This document shows, piece after piece, positions 17,470 through 27,312 of a stretch of 64,000 nt of DNA (positions are counted from its first letter, which is position 1; the number at the start of each line of letters is the position of its first letter). The notes below the pieces were generated by a model. The model worked only from the letters and a program-made list of their open reading frames with translations, made no database searches and was not told the origin of the DNA. This DNA is from Segatella oris (lineage in GTDB: Bacteria; Bacteroidota; Bacteroidia; Bacteroidales; Bacteroidaceae), in the NCBI RefSeq assembly GCF_900637655.1, contig NZ_LR134384.1, positions 1,860,001 to 1,924,000 of the forward strand, written 5' to 3'. The position numbers and the translations under genes are program-made.

Positions 17470-18333
17470 ATGAAGTATCTTGAAATAGATTTTTCGATAG
17501 AATGCGCCCCGGAGGTTATCGAGGACGCACGTGCATTGCTTGCCGACGCAGCCGGAGATGCAGGCTGTGAGTCGTTTGAAGACACGCCAAACGGACTAAA
17601 AGCCTTTGCACAGACCGACAATTGGAACGAAGAACAGATTGCAAAAGCTATTGACGATTTTCTTATTCCTGATGTAAACATCAGCTATACCATAAAGAAT
17701 GCCGATGATAAAGACTGGAATAAAGAATGGGAAGAACAGGGATTTGAGCCTATCAATATTGACGACAAACTTCTGATTTGCGATGCAAAAAAGAGCCTTC
17801 CAGACACTAAAGATAAAAATATTGACCATATTTTCATTGATGCCAAGTTAGCTTTTGGCACCGGTACTCATGAGACAACCCGCATGATTGCTTCTACCCT
17901 ATTGCATCTCGACCTCAAAGACAAACGCATACTTGATTGCGGTTGCGGAACGGGTATATTGGGAATTATTGCTGCAAAGTATGGTGCAAAGGCCGTTGTC
18001 AGTTATGATATAGATGAATGGAGCGTTGAAAACTCACAGCACAACATTGCAATTAACAATGTTGAGAATATTGAAATTTATCATGGCGACGCCCATGTGC
18101 TGAACCATATCTCGGGAGTTTTCGACATTGTTACAGCCAATATCAACCGCAATATCATCCTTAATGACATTGCTACATTCAAAAGTGTCATGAAGAAGGA
18201 TAGCCTTTTAATCCTCAGCGGGTTTTATCAAGCCGATATTCCCATTATCTTAGAGCATGCAAAAGCATTGGGAATGGAAGAATATGGACGAAAGAACGAC
18301 AACGATTGGGCTTGTTTAATCCTGACAACATAA
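17470..18333 (+). CDS. prmA: Ribosomal protein L11 methyltransferase
   Basis: 287-residue SAM-dependent methyltransferase that methylates lysine and N-terminal amino groups of ribosomal protein L11 in the cytoplasm. The family motif FGTGTHETTRMIAS and SAM-binding motif I (LDCGCGTGILGIIAAKYGAK) are present, followed by DIVTANINRN, which carries the NPP-like catalytic position in the form TANI. An N-terminal substrate-binding domain occupies about the first 105 residues. It is a single gene divergent from the Gly/Tyr-rich protein gene. Confidence 0.93.
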   Translation: MKYLEIDFSIECAPEVIEDARALLADAAGDAGCESFEDTPNGLKAFAQTDNWNEEQIAKAIDDFLIPDVNISYTIKNADDKDWNKEWEEQGFEPINIDDKLLICDAKKSLPDTKDKNIDHIFIDAKLAFGTGTHETTRMIASTLLHLDLKDKRILDCGCGTGILGIIAAKYGAKAVVSYDIDEWSVENSQHNIAINNVENIEIYHGDAHVLNHISGVFDIVTANINRNIILNDIATFKSVMKKDSLLILSGFYQADIPIILEHAKALGMEEYGRKNDNDWACLILTT

Positions 18334-18392
18334 GGAAACTTTCATAAGAACTCCAGTTGAATTACACCCTTTCTTTTGTAAACTTTATTGCC

Positions 18393-18775
18393 CATTTTTA
18401 ACACATCAGAAGGTTATCAACCAGAGGAAAAAGAATAAGAAAATGGACTTTAGTTCACATTTTTGCAGGAGTCAGTGTGGGGTTTGATACAGAATGCGCT
18501 GTAATTTGATGCAGATTGCATGGCTATTTGACTCAAAACACACCATAATATAATATAGATTACAAGGTAATCAGACGCAAAACACAGTGCTTTTTTACAT
18601 TATTTTCATCCCTGTTTTGCACATACTTCTATAACATTCTGACTATCAAAGGATTGCAAACTATTAGAAAACAAGCAATATTTGAAGTGAAAAGACCTTT
18701 TATTTTAAATATCCAAACTGAATAATGGATATTGTAAAGTTCCTTGAAAAGATTTAACATATAATTCGCTATCAA
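18393..18775 (+). repeat. Dispersed ~400-bp intergenic element, copy C
   Basis: Same order of landmarks as copy A: TTTTTAACAC near 18395, an AT-rich segment, the 22-bp array at 18492-18592, ACTTCTATAACATTCTGA near 18627, and the block ATTGTAAAGTTCCTTGAA with TTAACATATAATTCGC around 18730-18770. It lies between prmA and the arabinose operon. There is no gene in 18334-18969. Confidence 0.7.
18492..18592 (+). repeat. 22-bp tandem repeat array C
   Basis: Four to five degenerate 22-bp units, such as CTGTAATTTGATGCAGATTG and GGTAATCAGACGCAAAACAC, inside element copy C. Confidence 0.75.
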
Positions 18776-18859
18776 GCAAATCAGAAACCATTTCAACTGT
18801 AATACAACAGACTTAAAAGTGACTGACTACCACAAAGAAAACTAAATAAACTGCTTAAA

Positions 18860-18876
18860 AGTGTTAATTAGACACT
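18860..18876. promoter_or_regulatory. Candidate operator upstream of the arabinose operon
   Basis: Inverted repeat AGTGT-TAATTAG-ACACT about 95 nt before the first gene of the arabinose operon. Position and symmetry would suit a binding site for the AraR regulator encoded downstream, but I cannot compare it with known AraR sites here. Confidence 0.3.
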
Positions 18877-18969
18877 CACAACATGAAAAATACCCTTAAG
18901 AAAGATACAAGTTATCAAGAAAAGTTGTAATTTTACACCAAAATATTAATTCACCTATAATAATCACTC

Positions 18970-20178
18970 ATGTTTATGAGACACTTAAAAGGAATATTAT
19001 TCGGAGCAGGAATGGCGACCATTCTGTTCTCTGCATGTGGCACTAAGGAGAATGCCCAGCTGACTGTATCAGGTCTTAACCCAACAGCTTTTGATTCAAC
19101 AATCAATGGGAAGAAGACCGAGTTGATCACACTTACCAATCACAATGGCATGGAAGTTTGCCTGACAAACTACGGAGGGCGCGTGGTTTCGATTTCAGTG
19201 CCCGACAGAAACAGCAAACCTACCGATGTTGTTTTAGGCTATGATAACATTGCACAATATGCTGATACCGTGAATTCTCCTTCAGATTACGGTTCAACTG
19301 TCGGTCGCTATGCCAATCGAATTAAGGATGCCAAGCTGACAGTCGACGGTAAAGAATACAAACTAAAAGCCAATGATAATGCAAATTGCCTTCATGGTGG
19401 GGGCAACAGTGGCTGGATTCACCAAATCTATGACGTGAAAGAGAAGACCGACTCGTCGGTAGTCTTTGCCATTACTGCTAAGGACGGAGAGAACGGTTTC
19501 CCTGGAACGGTCAAGGCTACTGCCACATATACTGTAAAAAGTAACAATACGCTCGACATTGTTTTCGAAGCTACCACCGACAAGGAAACAGTCGTCAACA
19601 TGACCAACCATTGCTATTTTAACCTTAATGGCGACCTTTCCAATGAAGGCTTCAATCAGGTGATGTATATCAATGCCGATAAGTTTACTCCAAGTGATAA
19701 GTTCTATATCCCTACAGGAGAAATCAAAAATGTGGCTGGCACACCGATGGATTTCCGCAAACCTTCTGTCATCAGTGAGAAATACGATACCACTTTTGAC
19801 CAGATCAAGAATGCAACGGGCTATGACCACAACTGGTGTCTGAACACCTATAAAGATAACAAAGGTGACGACAAAACTGTTGCAGCAAGCCTATATTCGC
19901 CAAAAACAGGCATCAGACTTGAAGTATTCACGAACGAACCTGGGCTTCAGGTATACACAGGCAACTTTCAAGGAACGGGGATTGCCTGTAAGCATGGCGT
20001 GAAATACCCCAAACACGTAAGCGTCTGCTTTGAAAGTCAGAAATATCCAGACTCTCCTACTAAGATCAAAGCAAAGACAAAAGGTTGGGAAATATCCAAT
20101 CCTTATCTCAAACCAGGCGAAAAATACTACAGTCATTTGGCCTACAGGTTTTCCACATCAGAAACTCTTGAAAAATAA
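18970..20178 (+). CDS. Aldose 1-epimerase (mutarotase), lipoprotein form
   Basis: Up to 402 residues; the ATG at 18976 is an equally good start. Signal peptide with lipobox FSAC puts a lipidated Cys at residue 23, so this mutarotase should be in the periplasm or on the outer membrane. The GalM fold motifs are clear: LTNYGGRVVSISVPD, VGRYANRI, ANCLHGGGNSGW, MTNHCYFNLNGD (catalytic His) and LQVYTGNFQGTG. It interconverts alpha and beta anomers of a sugar, presumably arabinose here given the operon. It heads the arabinose cluster, 30 nt before the symporter gene. A second, cytoplasmic GalM-like protein is encoded at 53186. Confidence 0.9.
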   Translation: MFMRHLKGILFGAGMATILFSACGTKENAQLTVSGLNPTAFDSTINGKKTELITLTNHNGMEVCLTNYGGRVVSISVPDRNSKPTDVVLGYDNIAQYADTVNSPSDYGSTVGRYANRIKDAKLTVDGKEYKLKANDNANCLHGGGNSGWIHQIYDVKEKTDSSVVFAITAKDGENGFPGTVKATATYTVKSNNTLDIVFEATTDKETVVNMTNHCYFNLNGDLSNEGFNQVMYINADKFTPSDKFYIPTGEIKNVAGTPMDFRKPSVISEKYDTTFDQIKNATGYDHNWCLNTYKDNKGDDKTVAASLYSPKTGIRLEVFTNEPGLQVYTGNFQGTGIACKHGVKYPKHVSVCFESQKYPDSPTKIKAKTKGWEISNPYLKPGEKYYSHLAYRFSTSETLEK

Positions 20179-20208
20179 TCTCATAACAAAAACCTAATAA
20201 CAAATAAA

Positions 20209-22170
20209 ATGAATAGTATTTCAGAAGCGATAAGTCAGTCGGGATTTAAATCCATCGACTTGATTATTCTCGTACTTTATCTTGTGCTGCTCGTTAGTCT
20301 TGGTCTTTTTCTCAGCCGCAATAAGGGAGGAAAAGAGAAGAGTGCCAACGACTACTTCCTTGCAGGCAACACGCTTACTTGGTGGGCTGTAGGTGCTTCA
20401 TTGATTGCAGCCAACATTTCAGCAGAACAGTTTATCGGCATGTCGGGAACAGGTTTTCGCGACGGTATTGCCATTGCAGCCTACGAAGTAATGGCTGCTG
20501 TGACTTTAGTTGTCATTGGAAAGTTCCTTTTACCGGTGATGCTCGACCGCAAGATCTTTACAATTCCACAGTTTCTCCGTGAGCGTTACAATGATGGTGT
20601 AGGATTGGCGTTCTCCATTTTGTGGCTTTTCCTCTATGTATTTGTCAACCTCACTTCCGTGGCATGGCTTGGAGCATTGGCTATCGAGCAGATACTTGGT
20701 CTTCAAGGGCTATCCGTAAATATCTTCGGATTAACCATTTCCATGCGTATGCTGATTATTCTCTGTCTGTTTATCATTGCCGGTCTATATTCAATCTACG
20801 GTGGTTTGGCTTCTGTAGCATGGACTGATGTGATGCAGGTGACCTTCCTCGTCGGTGGTGGTTTAATTACTGCATACGTTGCTCTGAGCGAAATGGGCAA
20901 AGTGTTCGGCACAGATGCACTCGGCGCTTTAAGTCGCGTATATGCTGACCTGACGACAGGCACCCATGCAAATGATGTGCATTTCCACCTTGTCATTCAA
21001 GAAAGCCACAACGTGAACGCGTTCGAAAACGTACCGGGTATAGCTGCTGTTGTCGGCGGCGTATGGCTGACGAACTTAGGATATTGGGGATTTAATCAAT
21101 ATATCATTCAGAAAGGACTTGCAGCCAAGAGCATTGATGAAGCGAAGAAGGGTTTGGTCTTTGCTGGCTTCCTGAAGATTTTAATTCCATTCATCGTAGT
21201 ATTGCCCGGCATCTGCGCCTACTATATCATGCAGGATCCGCAAGCTTTCTCAAGCATTCATCTTGCAGGCAGCATCAACAGAGCCGACGACGCTTATCCC
21301 TGGTTAATCAGAAACTTCACCCCGACAGGCATTAAAGGTCTCAGTTTCGCTGCTTTAGCTGCTGCGATCATTTCTTCATTGGCTTCCATGTTCAACTCTA
21401 CTTCTACCCTTTTCACCATGGATATCTACAAAAAATATATCAATAAGGATGCAAAGGACAAGACATTGGTAAGCGTAGGCCGAATGGTTGCTGTGGGGGC
21501 ACTGCTCATTGCCTTGGTTGCCGTAGAGCCTTTATTGGGCGGACTTGACCAAGCCTTCCAATATATTCAGGAATATTCAGGCTTCATCTATCCTGGAATT
21601 ATCGTAGTTTTTGGCTTAGGGCTTCTCTGGAAACGTGCATCTTCCACAGCTGCTGTATGGACAGCCATCCTCACAATACCTATGGGCGTTTTGTTCAAAA
21701 TACTGCTGCCGAATGTTGCATTCCAGTTCCGTGCAGGCTACATCTTCATCATTTTGTTCACATTCTTCGTTACTGTCACTTACCTTGACAAGAAGTATAT
21801 CCGGTGTGAACTCCCTTCAGAAGCTGACCAGAAACAGATGCTGTTATGGGCTAAAGTTTTAGGGTTTGCCGGAGTGTTGATGATAATTGCAGCAGCTGTC
21901 GTCACTATTCTCGGTGTAATCAACCCTGGCGGCAATCCTGACACAAGTGTTATAGCCTACCTGAACGATATCGGTTTCCAAGCCTTTTTCTTCTTCGGAG
22001 TGCTCACCGGCTCATCAGCTGTCTGGCTTTACAGTAACTCTAAAGATAGCGTTCAAGACGTCAAGGCCCTGCCAATAAACCTGAAGCTCTTTGCAACCAA
22101 CAGGGAATATACTTTAGGAACATGTGGCATTGTCCTTATTACTTTCCTCCTGTATGCCCTTCTGTGGTAA
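20209..22170 (+). CDS. Sodium:solute symporter, probable arabinose transporter
   Basis: 653 residues of the SSS family (SGLT-like) with about fourteen membrane helices. The N-terminal region contains GNTLTWWAVGASLIAANISA, with the downstream SGTGFRDGIAI, and there is a conserved AALAAAIISSLASMFNSTST segment for Na+ and sugar binding. It is longer than many bacterial SSS proteins, and the last helix ends at residue 653. Its place between the mutarotase and araR-araD-araA-araB supports Na+-driven uptake of L-arabinose across the inner membrane (inference from context). Array 2 of the 41-bp repeats follows before araR. Confidence 0.9.
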   Translation: MNSISEAISQSGFKSIDLIILVLYLVLLVSLGLFLSRNKGGKEKSANDYFLAGNTLTWWAVGASLIAANISAEQFIGMSGTGFRDGIAIAAYEVMAAVTLVVIGKFLLPVMLDRKIFTIPQFLRERYNDGVGLAFSILWLFLYVFVNLTSVAWLGALAIEQILGLQGLSVNIFGLTISMRMLIILCLFIIAGLYSIYGGLASVAWTDVMQVTFLVGGGLITAYVALSEMGKVFGTDALGALSRVYADLTTGTHANDVHFHLVIQESHNVNAFENVPGIAAVVGGVWLTNLGYWGFNQYIIQKGLAAKSIDEAKKGLVFAGFLKILIPFIVVLPGICAYYIMQDPQAFSSIHLAGSINRADDAYPWLIRNFTPTGIKGLSFAALAAAIISSLASMFNSTSTLFTMDIYKKYINKDAKDKTLVSVGRMVAVGALLIALVAVEPLLGGLDQAFQYIQEYSGFIYPGIIVVFGLGLLWKRASSTAAVWTAILTIPMGVLFKILLPNVAFQFRAGYIFIILFTFFVTVTYLDKKYIRCELPSEADQKQMLLWAKVLGFAGVLMIIAAAVVTILGVINPGGNPDTSVIAYLNDIGFQAFFFFGVLTGSSAVWLYSNSKDSVQDVKALPINLKLFATNREYTLGTCGIVLITFLLYALLW

Positions 22171-22239
22171 GGAGAATGTCGTAGGAACCTCATTTATAAA
22201 ATTCGAGAATTCGGGGTAAGAATTAAGTTCGATAGGGGC

Positions 22240-22561
22240 AAGGGAGTAAAAAAGGTTTGTCCGAGGTCTCGGATGAACGAAAAACTGAAAAAAAACAGCT
22301 TTCCGAGGCCTCGGACGAACAAAAAACTGGAAAAAACGGCTTTCCGAGGCCTCGGACGAACGAAAAATGGGGAAAAATGGCTTTCCAACCCCTTGGATGA
22401 ACAAAAAATAGGAAAAAATGGTTCTCCAACCCCTTGGATGAGCAAAAAATGGAAAAAAAATAGCTTTCCAACCCCTTAGATGAGCAAAAAATGGAAAAGA
22501 TGGCTTTCCAACCCCTTGGAAGTGGAAAAATAGATGTTTGAACTGAATTCGCGTATAAAAC
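22240..22561 (-). repeat. 41-bp palindrome array 2 (7 units)
   Basis: Core centres at 22266.5, 22308.5, 22349.5, 22390.5, 22431.5, 22473.5 and 22513.5, so the period is 40-42 bp. The first three cores are CCGAGGTCTCGG or CCGAGGCCTCGG, the rest CCAACCCCTTGG (once ending TTAG). Spacers are A-rich on the + strand, the reverse polarity of array 1. A degenerate GATA...GGGAGTAAA copy of the second subfamily lies at the left (22232-22251). The right edge, GTTTGAACTGAATTCGCGTA at about 22534-22553, matches the right edge of array 3. The array sits inside the arabinose operon. Confidence 0.88.
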
Positions 22562-22621
22562 TAAAGAGCAAAGGAGATGGCGAATATAACCATCTTCCTG
22601 CAGAAATAAAACAATAAAAAT

Positions 22622-23299
22622 ATGACAAACTTTTATGGTGAGCATACCAGACTGCTTGTATCCGTCGATTGTATCGTGTTTGGTTTTGAAAAAGGTAAAT
22701 TGAAACTACTTCTCGGAAAAAGGAAAATGGATCCGGGACGTGGGGAACTTTCTCTCTACGGCGGCTTTGTGGGAGCAAAAGAAAGTCTTTCTGATGCAGC
22801 CAACAGAGTATTGCAAGATCTCACAGGTCTGCGTAATCTTTATATGAAACAGGTAGGTGCTTTCGGCAATATCGACCGTGATCCGGGCGAACGCGTCATC
22901 TCCATTACCTATTGTGCACTTATAAATGTCAAAGACTATGATGATAACCTCCGCATACAGCATGACTTGGAATGGGTTAATTTAGAAGAGCTCCCGAAGC
23001 TCTATTCCGACCATAACATCATGGTGAACAAGGCTATTACCATGCTCCGCAGACGTGTGAACACAGAGCCTTTGAGTTTCAATCTGCTTCCGGAGCTATT
23101 CACCTTGACCCAATTGCAACATGTCTATGAAGCAATCTTGGGTGAAGAAATCGATAAAAGAAACTTCAGAAAACGCATCAAACAGATTGACTTCATCGAG
23201 AAGACTGAACTCATAGACAAGATTACTTCGAAACGCGGTGCAGCCCTCTATCGCTTCAACAAGCGCGCATACGAAGACGATCCCAACTTTAAACTATAA
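22622..23299 (+). CDS. araR: Nudix-domain transcriptional regulator of arabinose utilisation (AraR type)
   Basis: 225 residues: an N-terminal Nudix-fold domain (about 8-145) and a C-terminal winged-helix domain (about 150-225, LTQLQHVYEAILGEEIDKRN). In the Nudix box region (GGFVGAKESLSDAANRVLQD) the usual REUxEE catalytic core is replaced by RVLQDL, so hydrolase activity is unlikely. This layout matches NrtR-like regulators, and a Nudix AraR controlling arabinose genes is established in Bacteroides. It lies in the operon directly before araD, consistent with local control by arabinose. The effector-binding role of the Nudix fold is inferred from the family. Confidence 0.88.
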   Translation: MTNFYGEHTRLLVSVDCIVFGFEKGKLKLLLGKRKMDPGRGELSLYGGFVGAKESLSDAANRVLQDLTGLRNLYMKQVGAFGNIDRDPGERVISITYCALINVKDYDDNLRIQHDLEWVNLEELPKLYSDHNIMVNKAITMLRRRVNTEPLSFNLLPELFTLTQLQHVYEAILGEEIDKRNFRKRIKQIDFIEKTELIDKITSKRGAALYRFNKRAYEDDPNFKL

Positions 23300-23328
23300 A
23301 AAAGAAAAAATCATTCTATTGAAATATT

Positions 23329-24027
23329 ATGTTAGAAGAATTGAAAGAAAAGGTCTTTAAGGCAAATCTTGACCTTGTGAAGCACCGGCTCGTCATCTTT
23401 ACCTGGGGCAACGTTTCAGGCATTGATCGCGAAAAAGGGATGGTTGTCATCAAGCCCTCCGGTGTCAGCTATGAGACGATGAAAGCCTCAGACATGGTTG
23501 TTGTCAGCTTGCAGAGTGGAAAAGTTATTGAGGGAGAACTCAATCCGTCATCAGACACTCCCACTCACTTGGAACTCTATCGAAACTTTCCCGAGATCGG
23601 AGGTATTGTCCATACTCATTCTACCTATGCCACAGCATGGGCGCAGGCAGGCTGCAACATTCCTAACATCGGTACGACACACGCAGATTATTTCCATGAT
23701 GCTATCCCCTGCACTGACGATATGGTAAAAGAGCAAATGAATGAATATGAACTGAATACAGGCGTGGTCATTGTAGAGAAATTCTATAAAAATCAAATCA
23801 ACTATATGCACACACCTGGTGTGTTGGTAAAAAATCATGGCCCTTTTTCGTGGGGAAAAGACCCAGACAATGCTGTTTACAATGCTGTTGTCTTGGAACA
23901 AACAGCTAAAATGGCATTCATTTCTTTCAATATCAATCCACAGACAACCATGAATCCGTTGCTGATCGAAAAACATTTTAACCGTAAACATGGCCCCAAT
24001 GCCTATTACGGACAGAAGAAGAAATAA
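23329..24027 (+). CDS. araD: L-ribulose-5-phosphate 4-epimerase
   Basis: 232-residue class II aldolase-fold metalloenzyme converting L-ribulose-5-phosphate to D-xylulose-5-phosphate, the last specific step of arabinose breakdown. Seen are the phosphate and metal-site motifs [54 protein letters not shown] (zinc-binding His pair), [15 protein letters not shown] and [12 protein letters not shown] (third His). Length equals that of E. coli AraD. It follows araR by 29 nt and precedes araA by 30 nt. Confidence 0.95.
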   Translation: MLEELKEKVFKANLDLVKHRLVIFTWGNVSGIDREKGMVVIKPSGVSYETMKASDMVVVSLQSGKVIEGELNPSSDTPTHLELYRNFPEIGGIVHTHSTYATAWAQAGCNIPNIGTTHADYFHDAIPCTDDMVKEQMNEYELNTGVVIVEKFYKNQINYMHTPGVLVKNHGPFSWGKDPDNAVYNAVVLEQTAKMAFISFNINPQTTMNPLLIEKHFNRKHGPNAYYGQKKK

Positions 24028-24057
24028 TCAGAAAAAACAAACTAAAAACATAAGACA

Positions 24058-25599
24058 ATGATAAAAGCATTTGAGAATTTCGAGGTATGGTTTGTAACCG
24101 GTGCACAACTTCTTTATGGAGGAGACGCTGTAAAACAAGTTGATGCGCATTCAAAAGAAATGGTAGAAGGGCTTAACACATCCGGCCTGCTTCCTGTAAA
24201 GGTAGTTTATGCGGGGACAGCCAACTCTTCCCATGAAGTAGCAGATGTAATGTCGCGTGCCAACAACGACAAGAAGTGTATCGGTGTCATCACATGGATG
24301 CACACTTTCTCACCAGCCAAGATGTGGATTAAAGGCATGCAGATACTGCATAAGCCTCTGCTACATCTGCACACCCAATACAACCAGCAGATACCTTGGG
24401 AAACAATGGACATGGATTTCATGAACTTAAACCAGAGTGCACATGGTGACCGTGAGTTTGGTCACATCCTTTCACGCCTCCGCAAGAACCACAAAACCGT
24501 CGTTGGTTACTGGAAAGATGAGAAGACACAGAAGCATATTGCTGTATGGGAACGGGTCTGTGCAGGCTGGGCTGACGCACAGGATTGTCTGATACTCCGC
24601 TTCGGCGACCAGATGAACAATGTGGCTGTCACCGATGGTGATAAGGTTGCTTTTGAACAGGTGCTGGGATATCATGTAGACTATTGCCCATTCTCTGAAG
24701 TTCTTTCTTACTTCGATAAAATTCAAGATGCAGATGTAGACGAACTTGTAAAGGTGTACTTTAAGGAATATGCACATGATGCCAAACTTGAAGATAACAA
24801 GACTGAAGAATATAAAAAGATCTGGAATTCCGCAAAGGCAGAACTTACCCTTCGCGCCGTATTGAAAGCGTATGGCGCAAAAGGCTTCACGACAAACTTT
24901 GACGACCTTGGTGATGTAAATGTAGAAGAAACAGGCCATGGCTTTGACCAAATCCCTGGTTTAGCCTCACAACGTTTGATGAGTGAAGGTATCGGTTTCG
25001 GTGCAGAAGGTGACTGGAAGTCGGCTGCTCTCTACCGCACCACATGGTTTATGAGCCAAGGTCTGGAGGGAGGAACTTCTTTCCTTGAAGACTACACGCT
25101 GAACTTCGACGGCGAAAATACATCTATCCTTGAAGCTCACATGCTGGAAATCAATCCCGACATTGCTGAAGAGAAACCACGTTTGGAAGTACATTTCCTC
25201 GGTATAGGATATCGTAAGAGCAAGACTGCTCGCTTGGTTTTCACCAGCAAGCAGGGACATGGTGTTACTGCAACTATTGTAGATATGGGCAATCGCTTCC
25301 GCCTGATAGTTAATGATGTTAACCTCATCAAGTCGAAGCCGCTCCCAAAACTTCCTGTTGCCTCTGCACTTTGGGTTCCGGAGCCTTCATTCGAAGTTGG
25401 CGTAGGCTGTTGGATAAATGCAGGCGGCACACACCACTCTTGTTTCAGCTTCGGCCTTACAGACGAATACTGGCGAGACTTTGCAGAGATTGCCGACGTC
25501 GAAGCTTGTATCATCAACAAGGATACCGATTACGAACAATTCCGCAAAGAATTAAAGTTCAATGAAATATACTATATGTTGAACAAGGCTCTCCGCTAA
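24058..25599 (+). CDS. araA: L-arabinose isomerase
   Basis: 513-residue Mn2+-dependent isomerase converting L-arabinose to L-ribulose in the cytoplasm. The N-terminus FENFEVWFVTGAQLLYGGDA and the motifs WMHTFSPAKMWIKG, LHTQYNQQIPW, GFGAEGDWKSAALYRTTW, GTSFLEDYTLNF and EAHMLEINP carry the substrate and metal residues (two Glu, two His) of the family. Length is normal. It lies centrally in the arabinose operon. Confidence 0.96.
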   Translation: MIKAFENFEVWFVTGAQLLYGGDAVKQVDAHSKEMVEGLNTSGLLPVKVVYAGTANSSHEVADVMSRANNDKKCIGVITWMHTFSPAKMWIKGMQILHKPLLHLHTQYNQQIPWETMDMDFMNLNQSAHGDREFGHILSRLRKNHKTVVGYWKDEKTQKHIAVWERVCAGWADAQDCLILRFGDQMNNVAVTDGDKVAFEQVLGYHVDYCPFSEVLSYFDKIQDADVDELVKVYFKEYAHDAKLEDNKTEEYKKIWNSAKAELTLRAVLKAYGAKGFTTNFDDLGDVNVEETGHGFDQIPGLASQRLMSEGIGFGAEGDWKSAALYRTTWFMSQGLEGGTSFLEDYTLNFDGENTSILEAHMLEINPDIAEEKPRLEVHFLGIGYRKSKTARLVFTSKQGHGVTATIVDMGNRFRLIVNDVNLIKSKPLPKLPVASALWVPEPSFEVGVGCWINAGGTHHSCFSFGLTDEYWRDFAEIADVEACIINKDTDYEQFRKELKFNEIYYMLNKALR

Positions 25600-25618
25600 T
25601 TTATCTATCACGAATAAA

Positions 25619-27211
25619 ATGAATGAAAAGAAAATAATAGAATCGGGCAAAGCCATTCTCGGTATTGAGTTTGGCTCTACCCGGATAAAAGCTGTTCTTA
25701 TAGATCCAGAAAATCGCCCCATTTCACAAGGAAGCTTTGAATGGGAAAACAAATTAGTCGACGGACTGTGGACTTATAGTCTTGATGCTATATGGAATGG
25801 TTTACGGGAATGCTATGCCGACCTAAGGAAGAATGTAAAACAAACCTATGATGCAGAAATAGAGACATTGGCAGCTATCGGCATCAGCGCCATGATGCAT
25901 GGCTACATGGCTTTCAATAAAAAAGAGGAAATACTTGTTCCTTTCCGCACATGGCGTAACACTAATACCGCAAAGGCTGCAAACGAACTCTCAAAACTGT
26001 TTAATTTCAACATTCCATTGCGTTGGAGCATTTCTCACCTCTACCAATGCATCCTTGACAAGGAAGAACACGTGCAGGATATAGACTTCCTAACCACATT
26101 GGCAGGCTATATTCACTGGCAACTTACAGGCGTAAAAGCACTTGGAGTCGGCGATGCTTCAGGTATGTTCCCCATTGATTCTGCAACCAAAGACTATGAT
26201 GCTGCAATGATTGAAGAATTTAATCAACACATTGCTCATAATCATTTTCATTGGAACATACTTGATATACTTCCAAAAGTACTCTCAGCGGGTGAGAATG
26301 CCGGTGTATTAACCGAGAAAGGCGCCCTTCTGATAGACCCCTCCGGTCATCTTAAATCAGAGATTCCCGTCTGCCCGCCTGAAGGCGATGCGGGAACAGG
26401 CATGGTAGCTACCAACGCCATCAAGCAGCGTACCGGCAACGTTTCTGCCGGCACGTCCTCATTCTCAATGATTGTATTGGAGAAGAAACTTTCCAAACCC
26501 TACGAGATGATAGACATGGTGACTACGCCAGATGGCAGTCCTGTTGCAATGGTTCACTGCAACAACTGCACTTCAGATTTGAACTCCTGGGTAAACCTAT
26601 TTAAAGAGTATCAGCAACTTATCGGCATTAAAGTCGACATGAATGAAGTGTTTGGGAAATTATATAACCATGCGCTTGAAGGAGATAAAGATTGCGGAGG
26701 CCTCATTGCATACAATTACATTTCTGGAGAACCCGTTACAGGATTGGCAGAAGGTCGTCCCCTATTCGTTCGTTCAGCCAATGACAAATTCAATCTGGCA
26801 AATTTCATGCGCGCCAATCTCTACGCATCAGTAGGCGTGCTTAAAATAGGCAATGACATTTTGTTTAACGAAGAAAAGATACGTGTTGACCGTATTACTG
26901 CACATGGAGGTTTATTCAAAACGAAAGGTGTGGGGCAACGCATCCTTGCTGCCGCTCTCAATTCTCCAATCTCCGTCATGGAAACAGCAGGAGAAGGTGG
27001 TGCGTGGGGAATTGCTCTTCTCGCGGGTTATCTCATCAACAAAGCCGTAAACCAATCTTTAGCTGACTATCTTGACGAAAAGGTCTTCATTGGAAATATC
27101 GGCACAGAAATCACACCAACTGCCGAGGAAGTTGAAGGATTCAACACCTATATTGAGAACTACAAAGTAGGATTACCCATTGAACAGGCTGCTGTCAAAT
27201 TCAAAAAGTGA
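25619..27211 (+). CDS. araB: Ribulokinase (FGGY family, Bacteroidota type)
   Basis: 530-residue sugar kinase of the FGGY family. The N-terminal ATPase-fold motif ILGIEFGSTRIKAVLID and the middle segment GDAGTGMVATNAI with GNVSAGTSSFSMI are visible, then the C-terminal ITAHGGLFKTKGVGQRILAA with ETAGEGGAWGIALLAGY. It differs clearly from E. coli AraB; the position 20 nt after araA supports L-ribulose as substrate. A small hairpin (GGAGAT/ATCTCT near 27259) and the long array 3 follow before abfA. Confidence 0.88.
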   Translation: MNEKKIIESGKAILGIEFGSTRIKAVLIDPENRPISQGSFEWENKLVDGLWTYSLDAIWNGLRECYADLRKNVKQTYDAEIETLAAIGISAMMHGYMAFNKKEEILVPFRTWRNTNTAKAANELSKLFNFNIPLRWSISHLYQCILDKEEHVQDIDFLTTLAGYIHWQLTGVKALGVGDASGMFPIDSATKDYDAAMIEEFNQHIAHNHFHWNILDILPKVLSAGENAGVLTEKGALLIDPSGHLKSEIPVCPPEGDAGTGMVATNAIKQRTGNVSAGTSSFSMIVLEKKLSKPYEMIDMVTTPDGSPVAMVHCNNCTSDLNSWVNLFKEYQQLIGIKVDMNEVFGKLYNHALEGDKDCGGLIAYNYISGEPVTGLAEGRPLFVRSANDKFNLANFMRANLYASVGVLKIGNDILFNEEKIRVDRITAHGGLFKTKGVGQRILAAALNSPISVMETAGEGGAWGIALLAGYLINKAVNQSLADYLDEKVFIGNIGTEITPTAEEVEGFNTYIENYKVGLPIEQAAVKFKK

Positions 27212-27312
27212 GTTCTACGTTTACATGCAATTAACAACCTAATAAAATTGATTGAATGGAGATATCAAAATCTCTATCTATTACATTATGACATGAATTC
27301 TGTTTAAGAAAC

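Noticed and set aside
22114..22645. Three overlapping minus-strand frames across array 2
   Set aside because: All three frames are open only because of the repeats; no start signal or conserved product.
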